A stretch of 64,000 bases of DNA from SZUA-430 sp031413635 (GTDB lineage: Bacteria; Pseudomonadota; Alphaproteobacteria; Micropepsales; Micropepsaceae). The position numbers and the translations under genes were made by a program. The stretch covers positions 1 to 64,000 of the forward strand of contig JANOFM010000032.1 in assembly GCA_031413635.1 (NCBI GenBank). The letters are read 5' to 3'. Below, one piece after another: positions 16,891 to 24,847 of the stretch (position 1 is its first letter; the number at the start of each line of letters is the position of its first letter). Below the pieces are notes generated by a model. It was not told the DNA's origin and did no database searches. It saw only the letters and a program-made list of their open reading frames with translations.

Positions 16891-18204
16891 CTACCGTTTA
16901 TGCAACGGCATGTAGTCCCGCTGCCCCGCGCCGATGTAAAGCTGACGCGGTCGGCCGATCTTCTGGCTCGGATCTTCGATCATCTCGGCCCACTGCGCGA
17001 TCCAGCCAACCGTGCGCGCGAGCGCGAACAGCGCGGTGAACATCGACGTCGGGAAACCAAGCGCCTTCAGCGTGATGCCCGAATAGAAGTCGATGTTGGG
17101 GTAGAGCTTTTTCTCGACGAAATACGGATCGCTGAGTGCAATGCGCTCAAGCTCCATCGCCACCTGCAGCAACGGGTCGTTGCGCACGCCCAATTCGTCC
17201 AACACTTCGTGACAAGTCTGTTGCATCACGGTCGCACGCGGGTCGTAGTTCTTATAGACGCGATGTCCAAAGCCCATCAGGCGGAAGCCCGAGTTCTTGT
17301 CCTTGGCGCGCGCGACGTATTCCGGAATCCGCTTCACGTCGCCGATCTCTTCCAGCATTTTGAGCGCCGCCTCGTTCGCGCCGCCATGTGCCGGCCCCCA
17401 CAAACAAGCGATACCGGCTGCAATGCACGCGAACGGATTGGCGCCCGAGGAGCCGGCCAAACGTACCGTCGAGGTCGAGGCGTTTTGTTCGTGGTCGGCG
17501 TGAAGAATAAAGATGCGGTCGAGTGCGCGCGCCAGCACGGGATTGACCTTGTAGTCCTCCGCCGGCACGGCAAAGCACATGCGCAGGAAGTTTTCCGAAT
17601 AATTCAACTCGTTGCGCGGATAGACGAACGGTTGGCCGATCGAATATTTGTACGCCATCGCCGCAATTGTCGGCATCTTGGCGATCATGCGGTGGCTGGC
17701 GATCGTGCGCTGTTGCGGATCTTCGATGTCGGTCGAGTCGTGATAGAACGCCGACAACGCGCCGACGACGCCGCACATGACCGCCATGGGATGCGCGTCG
17801 CGCCGGAAACCGCGGAAGAACTGGCTGATCTGCTCGTGCACCATCGTGTGGCGCGTGATCTGAGTACGAAACGTCTTCAGCGCGTCCGGCGACGGCAGCT
17901 CGCCGTGCAACAGCAGATAGCAGACTTCGATAAAGTCGCTGTGCTCGGCCAGCTGGTCGATCGGATAACCGCGATAGAGCAGCACGCCCTCGTCGCCGTC
18001 GATGTAGGTGATGCCGCTTTCGCAGCTTGCTGTGGCCGTGAAACCCGGGTCGTAGGTGAACAGATTGGCGTCCGAATACAGCTTTCGAATGTCGACGACG
18101 TCGGGTCCGACCGTGCCGCGCGACACCGGAAGATCGATGCTCTTGTTGCCGTAGACGAGTGTCGCCTTGCCGACCGGCTTGGACGAGAAATTGGGCTTGG
18201 ACAT
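16891..18204 (-). CDS. gltA: Citrate synthase (type II)
   Basis: A 437-residue citrate synthase, condensing acetyl-CoA and oxaloacetate. Catalytic regions are visible: 'WGPAHGGANEAAL', 'MGFGHRVYKNYDPRA' and 'LYPNIDFYSGITLKALGFP'. The length and the N-terminal beta domain fit the hexameric, NADH-sensitive Gram-negative type. An open frame extends upstream to 18303, but the ATG at 18204 has a GGAG element about 9 nt before it and gives the normal N-terminus. It lies downstream of gltX on the same strand with its own promoter. Confidence 0.97.
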   Translation of the reverse strand: MSKPNFSSKPVGKATLVYGNKSIDLPVSRGTVGPDVVDIRKLYSDANLFTYDPGFTATASCESGITYIDGDEGVLLYRGYPIDQLAEHSDFIEVCYLLLHGELPSPDALKTFRTQITRHTMVHEQISQFFRGFRRDAHPMAVMCGVVGALSAFYHDSTDIEDPQQRTIASHRMIAKMPTIAAMAYKYSIGQPFVYPRNELNYSENFLRMCFAVPAEDYKVNPVLARALDRIFILHADHEQNASTSTVRLAGSSGANPFACIAAGIACLWGPAHGGANEAALKMLEEIGDVKRIPEYVARAKDKNSGFRLMGFGHRVYKNYDPRATVMQQTCHEVLDELGVRNDPLLQVAMELERIALSDPYFVEKKLYPNIDFYSGITLKALGFPTSMFTALFALARTVGWIAQWAEMIEDPSQKIGRPRQLYIGAGQRDYMPLHKR

Positions 18205-18258
18205 GGGAAACTCCGAAGCACGTGCGATGGGACAAAACCTGCCGGTATTGTGCACTGC

Positions 18259-18288
18259 AATATATTCGATAGTGTGTACGCAGCGCAA
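18259..18288 (-). promoter_or_regulatory. Candidate sigma-70 promoter for gltA
   Basis: On the minus strand a -35 TTGCGC (18288-18283) and a -10 TATATT (18264-18259) are 18 bp apart, about 55 bp ahead of the gltA start. Confidence 0.4.
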
Positions 18289-18324
18289 AGGGGGATTTAC
18301 CAAGAAAGGTCGGTATTCCCGGCA

Positions 18325-19722
18325 TTACCCATGCGTGCAGTCGCGGATTCGAGCCATGGACTCGTCTTTCCCCAGCACCGCCAGCACGTCGAATATGCCA
18401 GGAGAGGTGCTCCGCCCGGTTAACGCAGCACGCAGAGGCTGCGCGACGGACCCCAGTTTTAGGCCGTTTTGCTCGGCAAAATGGCGCGCCGCCGCATCGA
18501 GCGATTGGGCGTCCCAAACCGCTCCCTGGAATACGTCCAGGAGCCGCTTAAGGATCGACCGGGCGTCCGGCGTCAAAAGCTTTTGCGCCTTTTCGTCGAG
18601 CGCCAACGGCCGCGTGGCGACCAAGAAATAGGTGCCCTCCGCCAGCTCCACCAACGTCTTCGCACGCTCTTTCAATCCCGGCATTGCGGCAATCATCTTC
18701 AAGCGCGTATCGCCATCGACCGACTGCCCCCGCGTCCGCAAAAGAGGGATGGTCGCGTCCGCCAGCGCCTCGTCCGAAGCCTGTCGCATATAGTGACCAT
18801 TCAGATTGTCGAGTTTTTTGAAGTCGACTCGCGCGGGGGACTGTCCGATGCTCTCCAGATTGAACCACGCGATAGCTTGCGCAGTGGAAATCGTCTCGTC
18901 GTCGCCGTGGCTCCAACCCAGACGAAGCAGGTAATTGCGCATCGCTTCCGGAAGATACCCCAGGTCTTTGTACTCGTGAATGCCGAGCGCACCATGCCGC
19001 TTGGAGAGTTTCTGTCCGTCCTCGCCGTGCATCAGCGGCAAATGCGCGTAAGTCGGGATCGGCCACCCCATTGCATCGATGATCTGGCGTTGGCGCGCCG
19101 CATTGGTCAGATGGTCGTCGCCGCGAATGATGTGCGTGACCCCCATGTCGAAATCGTCGACCACGACCGACAGCATGTATGTCGGATTGCCGTCGGAACG
19201 CAGCAGGATGAAGTCGTCCAGAACGTCGTTCGAAAACCGCACGTCGCCCTGAACCTTGTCGTGAATGACGGTCTCGCCCGTTTGCGGCGCCTTGATGCGC
19301 ACGACGGGCGGCACATTCGGCCGGCGGTCCGATGCCGCCCGATCCCGCCAGCGACCGTCGTACCGGATGGGCTTCCCGGCCGCGCGCTGCGCCGCACGCA
19401 TCTCGTCCAATTCTTCGGGCGAGGCATAGCAATGATAGGCGCGTCCTTGATCGACCAACTGCTTGGCCACCGCCGCATGCCGCTCGGCGCGAGCGAATTG
19501 GTGGACGATCTCGTCGTCCCAATCGAGGCCGAGCCATTTCAGCCCCTCGATGATCGCGGCGATCGCCTCGGGCGTTGAACGCTGCCGGTCGGTATCCTCG
19601 ATCCGCAATCGGAACGAACCTTTGTGGCGACGCGAATAAAGCCAGTTGAACAACGCCGTGCGCGCGCCGCCGATATGAAGAAATCCGGTAGGGGAGGGGG
19701 CGAAGCGCGTAATGATTGTCAT
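18325..19722 (-). CDS. gltX: Glutamate--tRNA ligase
   Basis: A 465-residue class I aminoacyl-tRNA synthetase. The HIGH motif appears in 'RFAPSPTGFLHIGGARTALFNW' and the KMSKS-type motif as 'GQKLSKRHGA'. A C-terminal anticodon-binding domain follows from about residue 320. The start at 19722 places the HIGH region at the normal distance from the N-terminus; upstream in-frame sequence lies in the divergent promoter region shared with comEC. Alphaproteobacteria often have two gltX paralogues, and which one this is cannot be decided here. Confidence 0.95.
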   Translation of the reverse strand: MTIITRFAPSPTGFLHIGGARTALFNWLYSRRHKGSFRLRIEDTDRQRSTPEAIAAIIEGLKWLGLDWDDEIVHQFARAERHAAVAKQLVDQGRAYHCYASPEELDEMRAAQRAAGKPIRYDGRWRDRAASDRRPNVPPVVRIKAPQTGETVIHDKVQGDVRFSNDVLDDFILLRSDGNPTYMLSVVVDDFDMGVTHIIRGDDHLTNAARQRQIIDAMGWPIPTYAHLPLMHGEDGQKLSKRHGALGIHEYKDLGYLPEAMRNYLLRLGWSHGDDETISTAQAIAWFNLESIGQSPARVDFKKLDNLNGHYMRQASDEALADATIPLLRTRGQSVDGDTRLKMIAAMPGLKERAKTLVELAEGTYFLVATRPLALDEKAQKLLTPDARSILKRLLDVFQGAVWDAQSLDAAARHFAEQNGLKLGSVAQPLRAALTGRSTSPGIFDVLAVLGKDESMARIRDCTHG

Positions 19723-19806
19723 GGAGAATTGGACTTTGGTTTCGATTTCGATTTGAGTTCGCGGGCAATCCGCTGGAAACAAGCGCGCCAGTCCTTAGCA
19801 TGAGGA

Positions 19807-22008
19807 ATGATCGTGGGCGAGGCCGCGAAAGCCAACGAAACCCGGACCCTACCACGATGGACTTGGCGCGATTTGATCGCGGTCTCGCTGGCGGCGGTCG
19901 TGTTGTTGCCGGGCGCTATCGCCTTCGGCTGGCGCACGGATGCAGGCCGACGCGTGTTGTTTGTGCCAGTGTTAATGGGTATCGGCGTCGGACTTTATTT
20001 TGCGCTGCCGTCGGAACCGTCCGTCACAATGGCGTGCTTGGCGTTGGTCCCCGTCATTCCGTGGGTTCTTCTCAGACGCAATTCCGGCGCTTCGCAACTG
20101 AGCGCCGCATTGGGAACGCTCGCCGCCATCGGCGCAGGCTTGGCGCTCGTCATTGCTCGCGCGCAAATGAACGACATCGAAATCCTGGCGCGCGAGACGC
20201 GTACGGTGACAATCGAGGGACGCGTACGAGATCTCGAACCGACGGATCGCGGTCGCATACGAATTCTGCTTGCCGTTCAAACAATCGCGCCGGCTCTTCG
20301 CGAAACACATCCCAAGCAAATCCGCATTTCCGTCGGCAAGGCGCCGGCGGACCTCCTACCCGGCGATTGGGTTCGGCTGCGCGCAACGTTGCGGCCGCTT
20401 CCGGCGCCGGTGGCACCGGGCTCATACGACTTCGGCCGCAAGCTTTGGTTCGACGGAATTGGAGCGGTCGGTTATTCGCTCGGCGCCGCCGCCCGAATCT
20501 CGCCGCCAAGGTCCGACACCACTTCCGAATCCGTTACCGCCGAAATCCAGTCGTTCCGCCACGACGTCAGCGAACGCATCCGCGCGGCAATGTCGGAACG
20601 CACGGGCCCGATCGGCGCTGCCTTCCTGACCGGAGAGCGAGGTCTCATCTCCGACGAGGACAACGAAGCCATGCGCGACTCGAGCCTCGCACATTTGCTT
20701 TCGATCTCGGGCCTTCACATGGTGCTCGCGGGCTTTGGGTTCTTTGCCGCCTTGCGGCTGATTGCGGCCCTCGTGCCCCCAATCGCGCTTAACTATCCCG
20801 TCAAGAAATGGGCAGCAGCCTCCGCTTTGCTCGCATCCTTCGCCTATTTGTTGTTGAGCGGCGCGTCCGTCCCTACTCAACGCTCCTTCGTCATGATCGC
20901 AATAGCACTCGTCGCCATCATCTTCGACCGCGCGGCATTGAACATGCGCGTCGTCGCCATCGCGGCATTGGTGATCCTGATCCTGACGCCGGAATCCTGG
21001 ATCGATCCGAGCTTTCAGATGTCGTTCGCCGCCGTGGTCGCCCTGATCGCCGCCTACGAATGGTGGAATGGCCGCCGCATCGCCGACGCCGAGCCGCCCG
21101 GCATAGCCATGCGCGCGGCCCGCATGATCGGCGCAGCAGCCGCAACCAGCCTCATCGCCGGATTGGCGACGGCGCCGTTCGCTGCCTTCCATTTCAATCG
21201 CTTTGCCGATTACGGCGTCGCCGCAAACGTGATGGTCATGCCCATCGTCAGCTTCGTGATCATGCCGGCGGGCGTCTTGGCGCTGGTTCTCATGCCACTG
21301 GGCCTCGAGTGGCTGCCGCTGTCGATCATGGACAAGGGCATCGAAGCGATGCTCGCTGTCGCCCATTGGGTCGCCTCGTGGCCGGGGTCAACTCAAGCGA
21401 TCGCCGCATGGCCGATTGCCGGGCTAATCTTGGTCGTGACGGGCGGACTGTGGATCGCAATTTGGCAATCGACTTGGCGCTGGTTCGGGTGTGCCCCGAT
21501 CGTCTTGGGATTGCTGATCCCTCTGACCTCGACGCTGCCCGACGTCATCGTCGCAAACGACGCGGGCAATGTCGCGGTACGCGATGCCGGAGGCCGCCTG
21601 CACTTGTTGTCGTCCAGACGAGGACGATTCGACGCTGAAATGTGGCTGCGCCGCGACGGCGATGCCCGCGAGATCGCGGAAGTAAAACGGGCCGATGAAG
21701 GCGGATTCGTTTGCGACGGACAGGGCTGCATCGCGCAGATCCGAGGCCGCAAGGACAAGCTCCTCCTCATAGCCCAAACAGCCGAAGCCATGATCGAGGA
21801 TTGCGCTCGCGCCGCAATTGTCATCACCACCGCCAGGGGTTGGACGCGGCCATGTTCCGAACCCCAACTGATCGTCACATCCAAGCTACTAAGCCAGGAA
21901 GGCGCCATCGAAACTCGCCTCGTCGGCGAGCGTATCGAATGGACCTCGGTCGCGCGAGAACGCGGCGACCGACCTTGGGCGAACAAGAAACTCAGTAGCG
22001 GCGAATAA
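19807..22008 (+). CDS. comEC: ComEC/Rec2-family competence membrane protein
   Basis: A 733-residue polytopic protein. Residues ~30-120 are hydrophobic, ~130-220 form the OB-like DUF4131 region, and ~240-510 the Competence domain, with 'GERGLISDEDNEAMRDSSLAHLLSISGLHMVL' (the conserved LAISGLH-type motif). ComEC forms the inner-membrane channel for single-stranded DNA. The C-terminal ~190 residues occupy the place of the metallo-beta-lactamase domain but show no HxHxDH metal site. GAGGA lies almost against the ATG at 19807; the GTG at 19813 has better spacing. The 3' end overlaps lexA by 17 bp. Confidence 0.88.
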   Translation: MIVGEAAKANETRTLPRWTWRDLIAVSLAAVVLLPGAIAFGWRTDAGRRVLFVPVLMGIGVGLYFALPSEPSVTMACLALVPVIPWVLLRRNSGASQLSAALGTLAAIGAGLALVIARAQMNDIEILARETRTVTIEGRVRDLEPTDRGRIRILLAVQTIAPALRETHPKQIRISVGKAPADLLPGDWVRLRATLRPLPAPVAPGSYDFGRKLWFDGIGAVGYSLGAAARISPPRSDTTSESVTAEIQSFRHDVSERIRAAMSERTGPIGAAFLTGERGLISDEDNEAMRDSSLAHLLSISGLHMVLAGFGFFAALRLIAALVPPIALNYPVKKWAAASALLASFAYLLLSGASVPTQRSFVMIAIALVAIIFDRAALNMRVVAIAALVILILTPESWIDPSFQMSFAAVVALIAAYEWWNGRRIADAEPPGIAMRAARMIGAAAATSLIAGLATAPFAAFHFNRFADYGVAANVMVMPIVSFVIMPAGVLALVLMPLGLEWLPLSIMDKGIEAMLAVAHWVASWPGSTQAIAAWPIAGLILVVTGGLWIAIWQSTWRWFGCAPIVLGLLIPLTSTLPDVIVANDAGNVAVRDAGGRLHLLSSRRGRFDAEMWLRRDGDAREIAEVKRADEGGFVCDGQGCIAQIRGRKDKLLLIAQTAEAMIEDCARAAIVITTARGWTRPCSEPQLIVTSKLLSQEGAIETRLVGERIEWTSVARERGDRPWANKKLSSGE

Positions 22009-22723
22009 GCCCTACAAGTTTCCCCTGAACCTTTACGCGGTCTGGCCCGAAAATCCGTGTTTCGAACGCGGGATTCGCCGCTTCGAGCGCGATTTGCGCA
22101 CCACGCTTGCGCAAACGTTTTAGCGTCGCCTCGCTATTGTCGACAAGCGCCACGACGATGTCGCCCGACTGCGCGTCGTCGCTACGCTGAATGAGGACCG
22201 TGTCGCCGTTCAAAATACCGGCGTTGATCATGGAATCGCCCATCACTTCGAGCGCGTAGTGCTCTCCAGACCCCAGCATTCCCTCGGCAATCGGCAAATT
22301 TTCGGTCGGATTTTGAAGTGCCTCGATCGGCGTACCCGCCGCGATTCTACCCATCACCGGAACCTCGACCATGCGCTTGGCCGATGCCGGAAGGGCTCGA
22401 GCGTGCGCCACGCGAATTCCGCCACCCGAATCGACGACACCAAAGGCCGGCCGGCCGGCCGCGTTGGTCGGCGTAACGGTGCGCGCCCGCGGTTTAGGCG
22501 CATTCGAGTTCTCGGGCATTTTGACGACCTCAAGCGCACGGGCGCGATGGGCCAGGCGTCGCAGGAATCCGCGCTCTTCGAGAGCCGTAATCAACCGATG
22601 AATCCCGGACTTGGACTTAAGGTCCAAGGCCTCTTTCATTTCGTCGAACGAGGGCGCGACGCCGCTTTCTCGCAACCGCTCGTGAATAAACATGAGCAAT
22701 TCGTACTGCTTGCGGGTGAGCAT
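21992..22723 (-). CDS. lexA: LexA repressor (SOS regulator)
   Basis: A 243-residue repressor. The winged-helix DNA-binding domain occupies residues 1-65 ('LTRKQYELLMFIHERL', 'PSFDEMKEALDLKSKSGIHRLITALEERGF'). The S24 peptidase half has the cleavage site A129-G130, the nucleophile S164 ('MGDSM') and K202. RecA-stimulated self-cleavage is the family mechanism. Two LexA boxes precede the gene, implying autorepression. It is about 40 residues longer than E. coli LexA owing to the linker (70-120), as is common in alphaproteobacteria. Confidence 0.97.
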   Translation of the reverse strand: MLTRKQYELLMFIHERLRESGVAPSFDEMKEALDLKSKSGIHRLITALEERGFLRRLAHRARALEVVKMPENSNAPKPRARTVTPTNAAGRPAFGVVDSGGGIRVAHARALPASAKRMVEVPVMGRIAAGTPIEALQNPTENLPIAEGMLGSGEHYALEVMGDSMINAGILNGDTVLIQRSDDAQSGDIVVALVDNSEATLKRLRKRGAQIALEAANPAFETRIFGPDRVKVQGKLVGLIRRY

Positions 22724-22743
22724 CGATTGACCTCTATATCTGG

Positions 22744-22799
22744 GAACAGAGTCGGAACAAAACGAGGTTTGTTCTAGTGTTGTTCCCGGCCTGCGTCAA
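22744..22799 (-). promoter_or_regulatory. lexA promoter with two LexA (SOS) boxes
   Basis: On the minus strand, -35 TTGACG (22799-22794) and -10 TAGAAC (22776-22771) are 17 bp apart. A LexA box GTTC-N7-GTTC at 22771-22785 (plus-strand reading) covers the -10. A second box, GAAC-N7-GAAC on the plus strand, lies at 22744-22758, just downstream of the expected transcription start. Confidence 0.85.
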
Positions 22800-22828
22800 C
22801 TGCTGGAATTCAGGACCTGATCACTTTT

Positions 22829-24025
22829 TTAGTCCAGATGCATGACTGACACGGACTCGCCTGCGGCCAGAGCCGGATCGCCGGGGGGGCGGACGATCAG
22901 CCCGTCGGCCGCCGAAAAGGGCCGCAACATGCTTGAGTCCTGGACCGGAAACGGCTCCGCGATCTCGCGGCCGTCGGTCTGAATTTGGAGATGGCAACGA
23001 ATGTAGTCTTGCCGCTGGTCGTTGGCGGGCAAGGCGCTCGATAAACGCGCTTGTGTCACGCGCCACGGAGCCGCGTTGTTGCCGAGCAGGCGGAATATCA
23101 TCGGTTTCAAATACAGCAGAGCACAAACCAACGCCGACACGGGATTGCCCGGAAGGCCCAAGAACGGAATCGATTTGTAGCGGCCGTGGATCAGCGGCTT
23201 GCCCGGCCGCATCGCAATCTTCCAGAACGCCACTTTGAGATCCGGCACCAGTGCCTTTTGAATCAAATCGTGATCCCCGACCGACGCGCCGCCAAGGGTC
23301 ACAAATATATCGCACCCCTCCGATATCGCGGCCTTGAAGCGAAGGTCGTCGATCGAATCTCGAGCGATGCCGAGGTCGCGCACGGTCCCGCCCCACTGGA
23401 GCACATGCGCCGACAACCCGAACGAAGACGAACCAATGATCTGCGCCGCGGTCGGTTCGCTTCCCGGCGGCACGATTTCGTCCCCGGTCGCCAGGATCGC
23501 AACGCGCGGCGGCCGTGCGCAGGGCAGGGAAGGGTGGTTCATCGCCGCCGCGAGCGCGATGTCGCGCGGCGTCAAACGTCGCCCGCTCTTCAACGGCTTG
23601 TCGCCCTTCTTGAAGTCCAGCCCCGCGCGCCGGATGTGACGCCCGGCGGGCGCCGCTCCATCGACGACGCACACGGTATCGCCTTCCGATTGCGTGTTCT
23701 CCTGCACGACGATCGTCGTCGCGCCTTTCGGCACGGGTGCACCGGTAAAAATTCGAACGGCTTCGCCTTTGCCGACCGAGCCTTGAAACATCGCGCCGGC
23801 CGCCACCGCGCCAATGACCTTTAAGCTCGCCGGCAGTGCCCCTACGTCTTGAGCACGCACGGCATAACCGTCCATGGCGCTGACGTCGAATGGTGGTTGC
23901 GTCCGCTGTGCGGCGATATCGGCGCTCAGCACGCGACCCAACGCACCGCCGAGCGGAACCTGCTCCGGACCCAGAGGCTTCAATCCTTCAATGACTTTCG
24001 CTTGCGCTTCGGCGACGGTCTGCAT
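22829..24025 (-). CDS. moeA: Molybdopterin molybdenumtransferase MoeA
   Basis: A 398-residue enzyme that inserts molybdate into adenylylated molybdopterin. The N-terminal 'FDVSAMDGYAVRA', 'GEAVRIFTGAPVPKGATTIVVQE', the MoCF-domain 'VAILATGDEIVPPGS' and 'FVTLGGASVGDHDLIQKAL', and 'PFLGLPGNPVSALV' are diagnostic. It lies 3 bp after moaC, so both steps of molybdenum cofactor synthesis are probably co-expressed with the trp genes upstream. Confidence 0.96.
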   Translation of the reverse strand: MQTVAEAQAKVIEGLKPLGPEQVPLGGALGRVLSADIAAQRTQPPFDVSAMDGYAVRAQDVGALPASLKVIGAVAAGAMFQGSVGKGEAVRIFTGAPVPKGATTIVVQENTQSEGDTVCVVDGAAPAGRHIRRAGLDFKKGDKPLKSGRRLTPRDIALAAAMNHPSLPCARPPRVAILATGDEIVPPGSEPTAAQIIGSSSFGLSAHVLQWGGTVRDLGIARDSIDDLRFKAAISEGCDIFVTLGGASVGDHDLIQKALVPDLKVAFWKIAMRPGKPLIHGRYKSIPFLGLPGNPVSALVCALLYLKPMIFRLLGNNAAPWRVTQARLSSALPANDQRQDYIRCHLQIQTDGREIAEPFPVQDSSMLRPFSAADGLIVRPPGDPALAAGESVSVMHLD

Positions 24026-24028
24026 GCA

Positions 24029-24847
24029 TCACCCGCGATAGAGGTCTTCCGGCGCAACGCCCGCGGCGCGCGCCAATTTTTCTTCTTCGGATTTGGTCAG
24101 CGCATGCGTGCGTCCGTGCAGGAAACTATAGATGGCACCGACCGGCAGTCCCGCATCCTTTGCCCACGCATGCGCGGTCAAACTGCGGCTGGTCATAAAC
24201 TGGCGGAAGGCCTCGCGGCGCGCATTGTGATCCGACGGCGGCTTGCGCCCCGCCACTTCGTTCATGATCTCGACGGGCTTCACTCGAACATGGGAACGCC
24301 TCACCGGCCCCGTTACCGCACTCGCCCGGCGAACTGCCCGCAACCGGCCGCCGGCGGCTGTTACCTCGCCTTTTGCCGCGCGATAGCTTCCGGACTTGCC
24401 GCCCTCTTTCGAGAGTAGGCGCACGCTTTCGATGACTATCCCGCGCTCGACCGCTTTCAACATGTCATAGATCGTCAATGCCGCGACGCTGGCAGCGGTC
24501 AGCGCCTCCATCTCGACACCGGTTGGTCCCGACACCTTGACGCTCGCCAACACCCGGATCAGCGACAGCGCCTCGTCGGGTTCGCACGCGACCGTCACAC
24601 CGGAGATCGGCAACGGATGGCAAAGCGGGATGAGTTCCGACGTTTTCTTCGCCGCCATAATCCCGGCCACCCGAGCGACCGCCAACACATCGCCCTTGGG
24701 CGCCGTGCCGTCCAACACCAGCGCCAGCGTATCGGCCTTCATGCGCACGATGGCTTCGGCCATCGCTGTGCGCGTTGTCGTGTCCTTGCCCGACACGTCG
24801 ACCATGCGCGCGTCGCCTTTGTCGTCGATATGCGTCAGCTTGCTCAT
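24029..24847 (-). CDS. moaC: MoaC (cyclic pyranopterin monophosphate synthase) fused to a C-terminal HTH domain
   Basis: Residues 1-158 are a complete MoaC: K51, H77 (in 'LCHPL') and K131 sit at the numbered positions of the E. coli active site, with 'MEALTAASVAALTIYDM' and 'KEGGKSG' also present. MoaC is normally about 160 residues; here a basic linker (159-205) leads to a 67-residue domain (206-272) with 'RSLTAHAWAKDAGLPVGAIYSFLHG', which looks like the XRE/S24-repressor type helix-turn-helix. The frame is continuous with no stop. An internal ATG at 24265 (residue 195) could yield the HTH alone. The start overlaps the trpDC stop by 4 bp. MoaC function is certain; the role of the tail is unknown. 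Confidence 0.9.
   Translation of the reverse strand: MSKLTHIDDKGDARMVDVSGKDTTTRTAMAEAIVRMKADTLALVLDGTAPKGDVLAVARVAGIMAAKKTSELIPLCHPLPISGVTVACEPDEALSLIRVLASVKVSGPTGVEMEALTAASVAALTIYDMLKAVERGIVIESVRLLSKEGGKSGSYRAAKGEVTAAGGRLRAVRRASAVTGPVRRSHVRVKPVEIMNEVAGRKPPSDHNARREAFRQFMTSRSLTAHAWAKDAGLPVGAIYSFLHGRTHALTKSEEEKLARAAGVAPEDLYRG

Noticed and set aside
18335..18360. GGATTCGAGCC resembling a tRNA T-arm
   Set aside because: It lies in the coding 3' end of gltX and no acceptor or anticodon stem can be formed around it.
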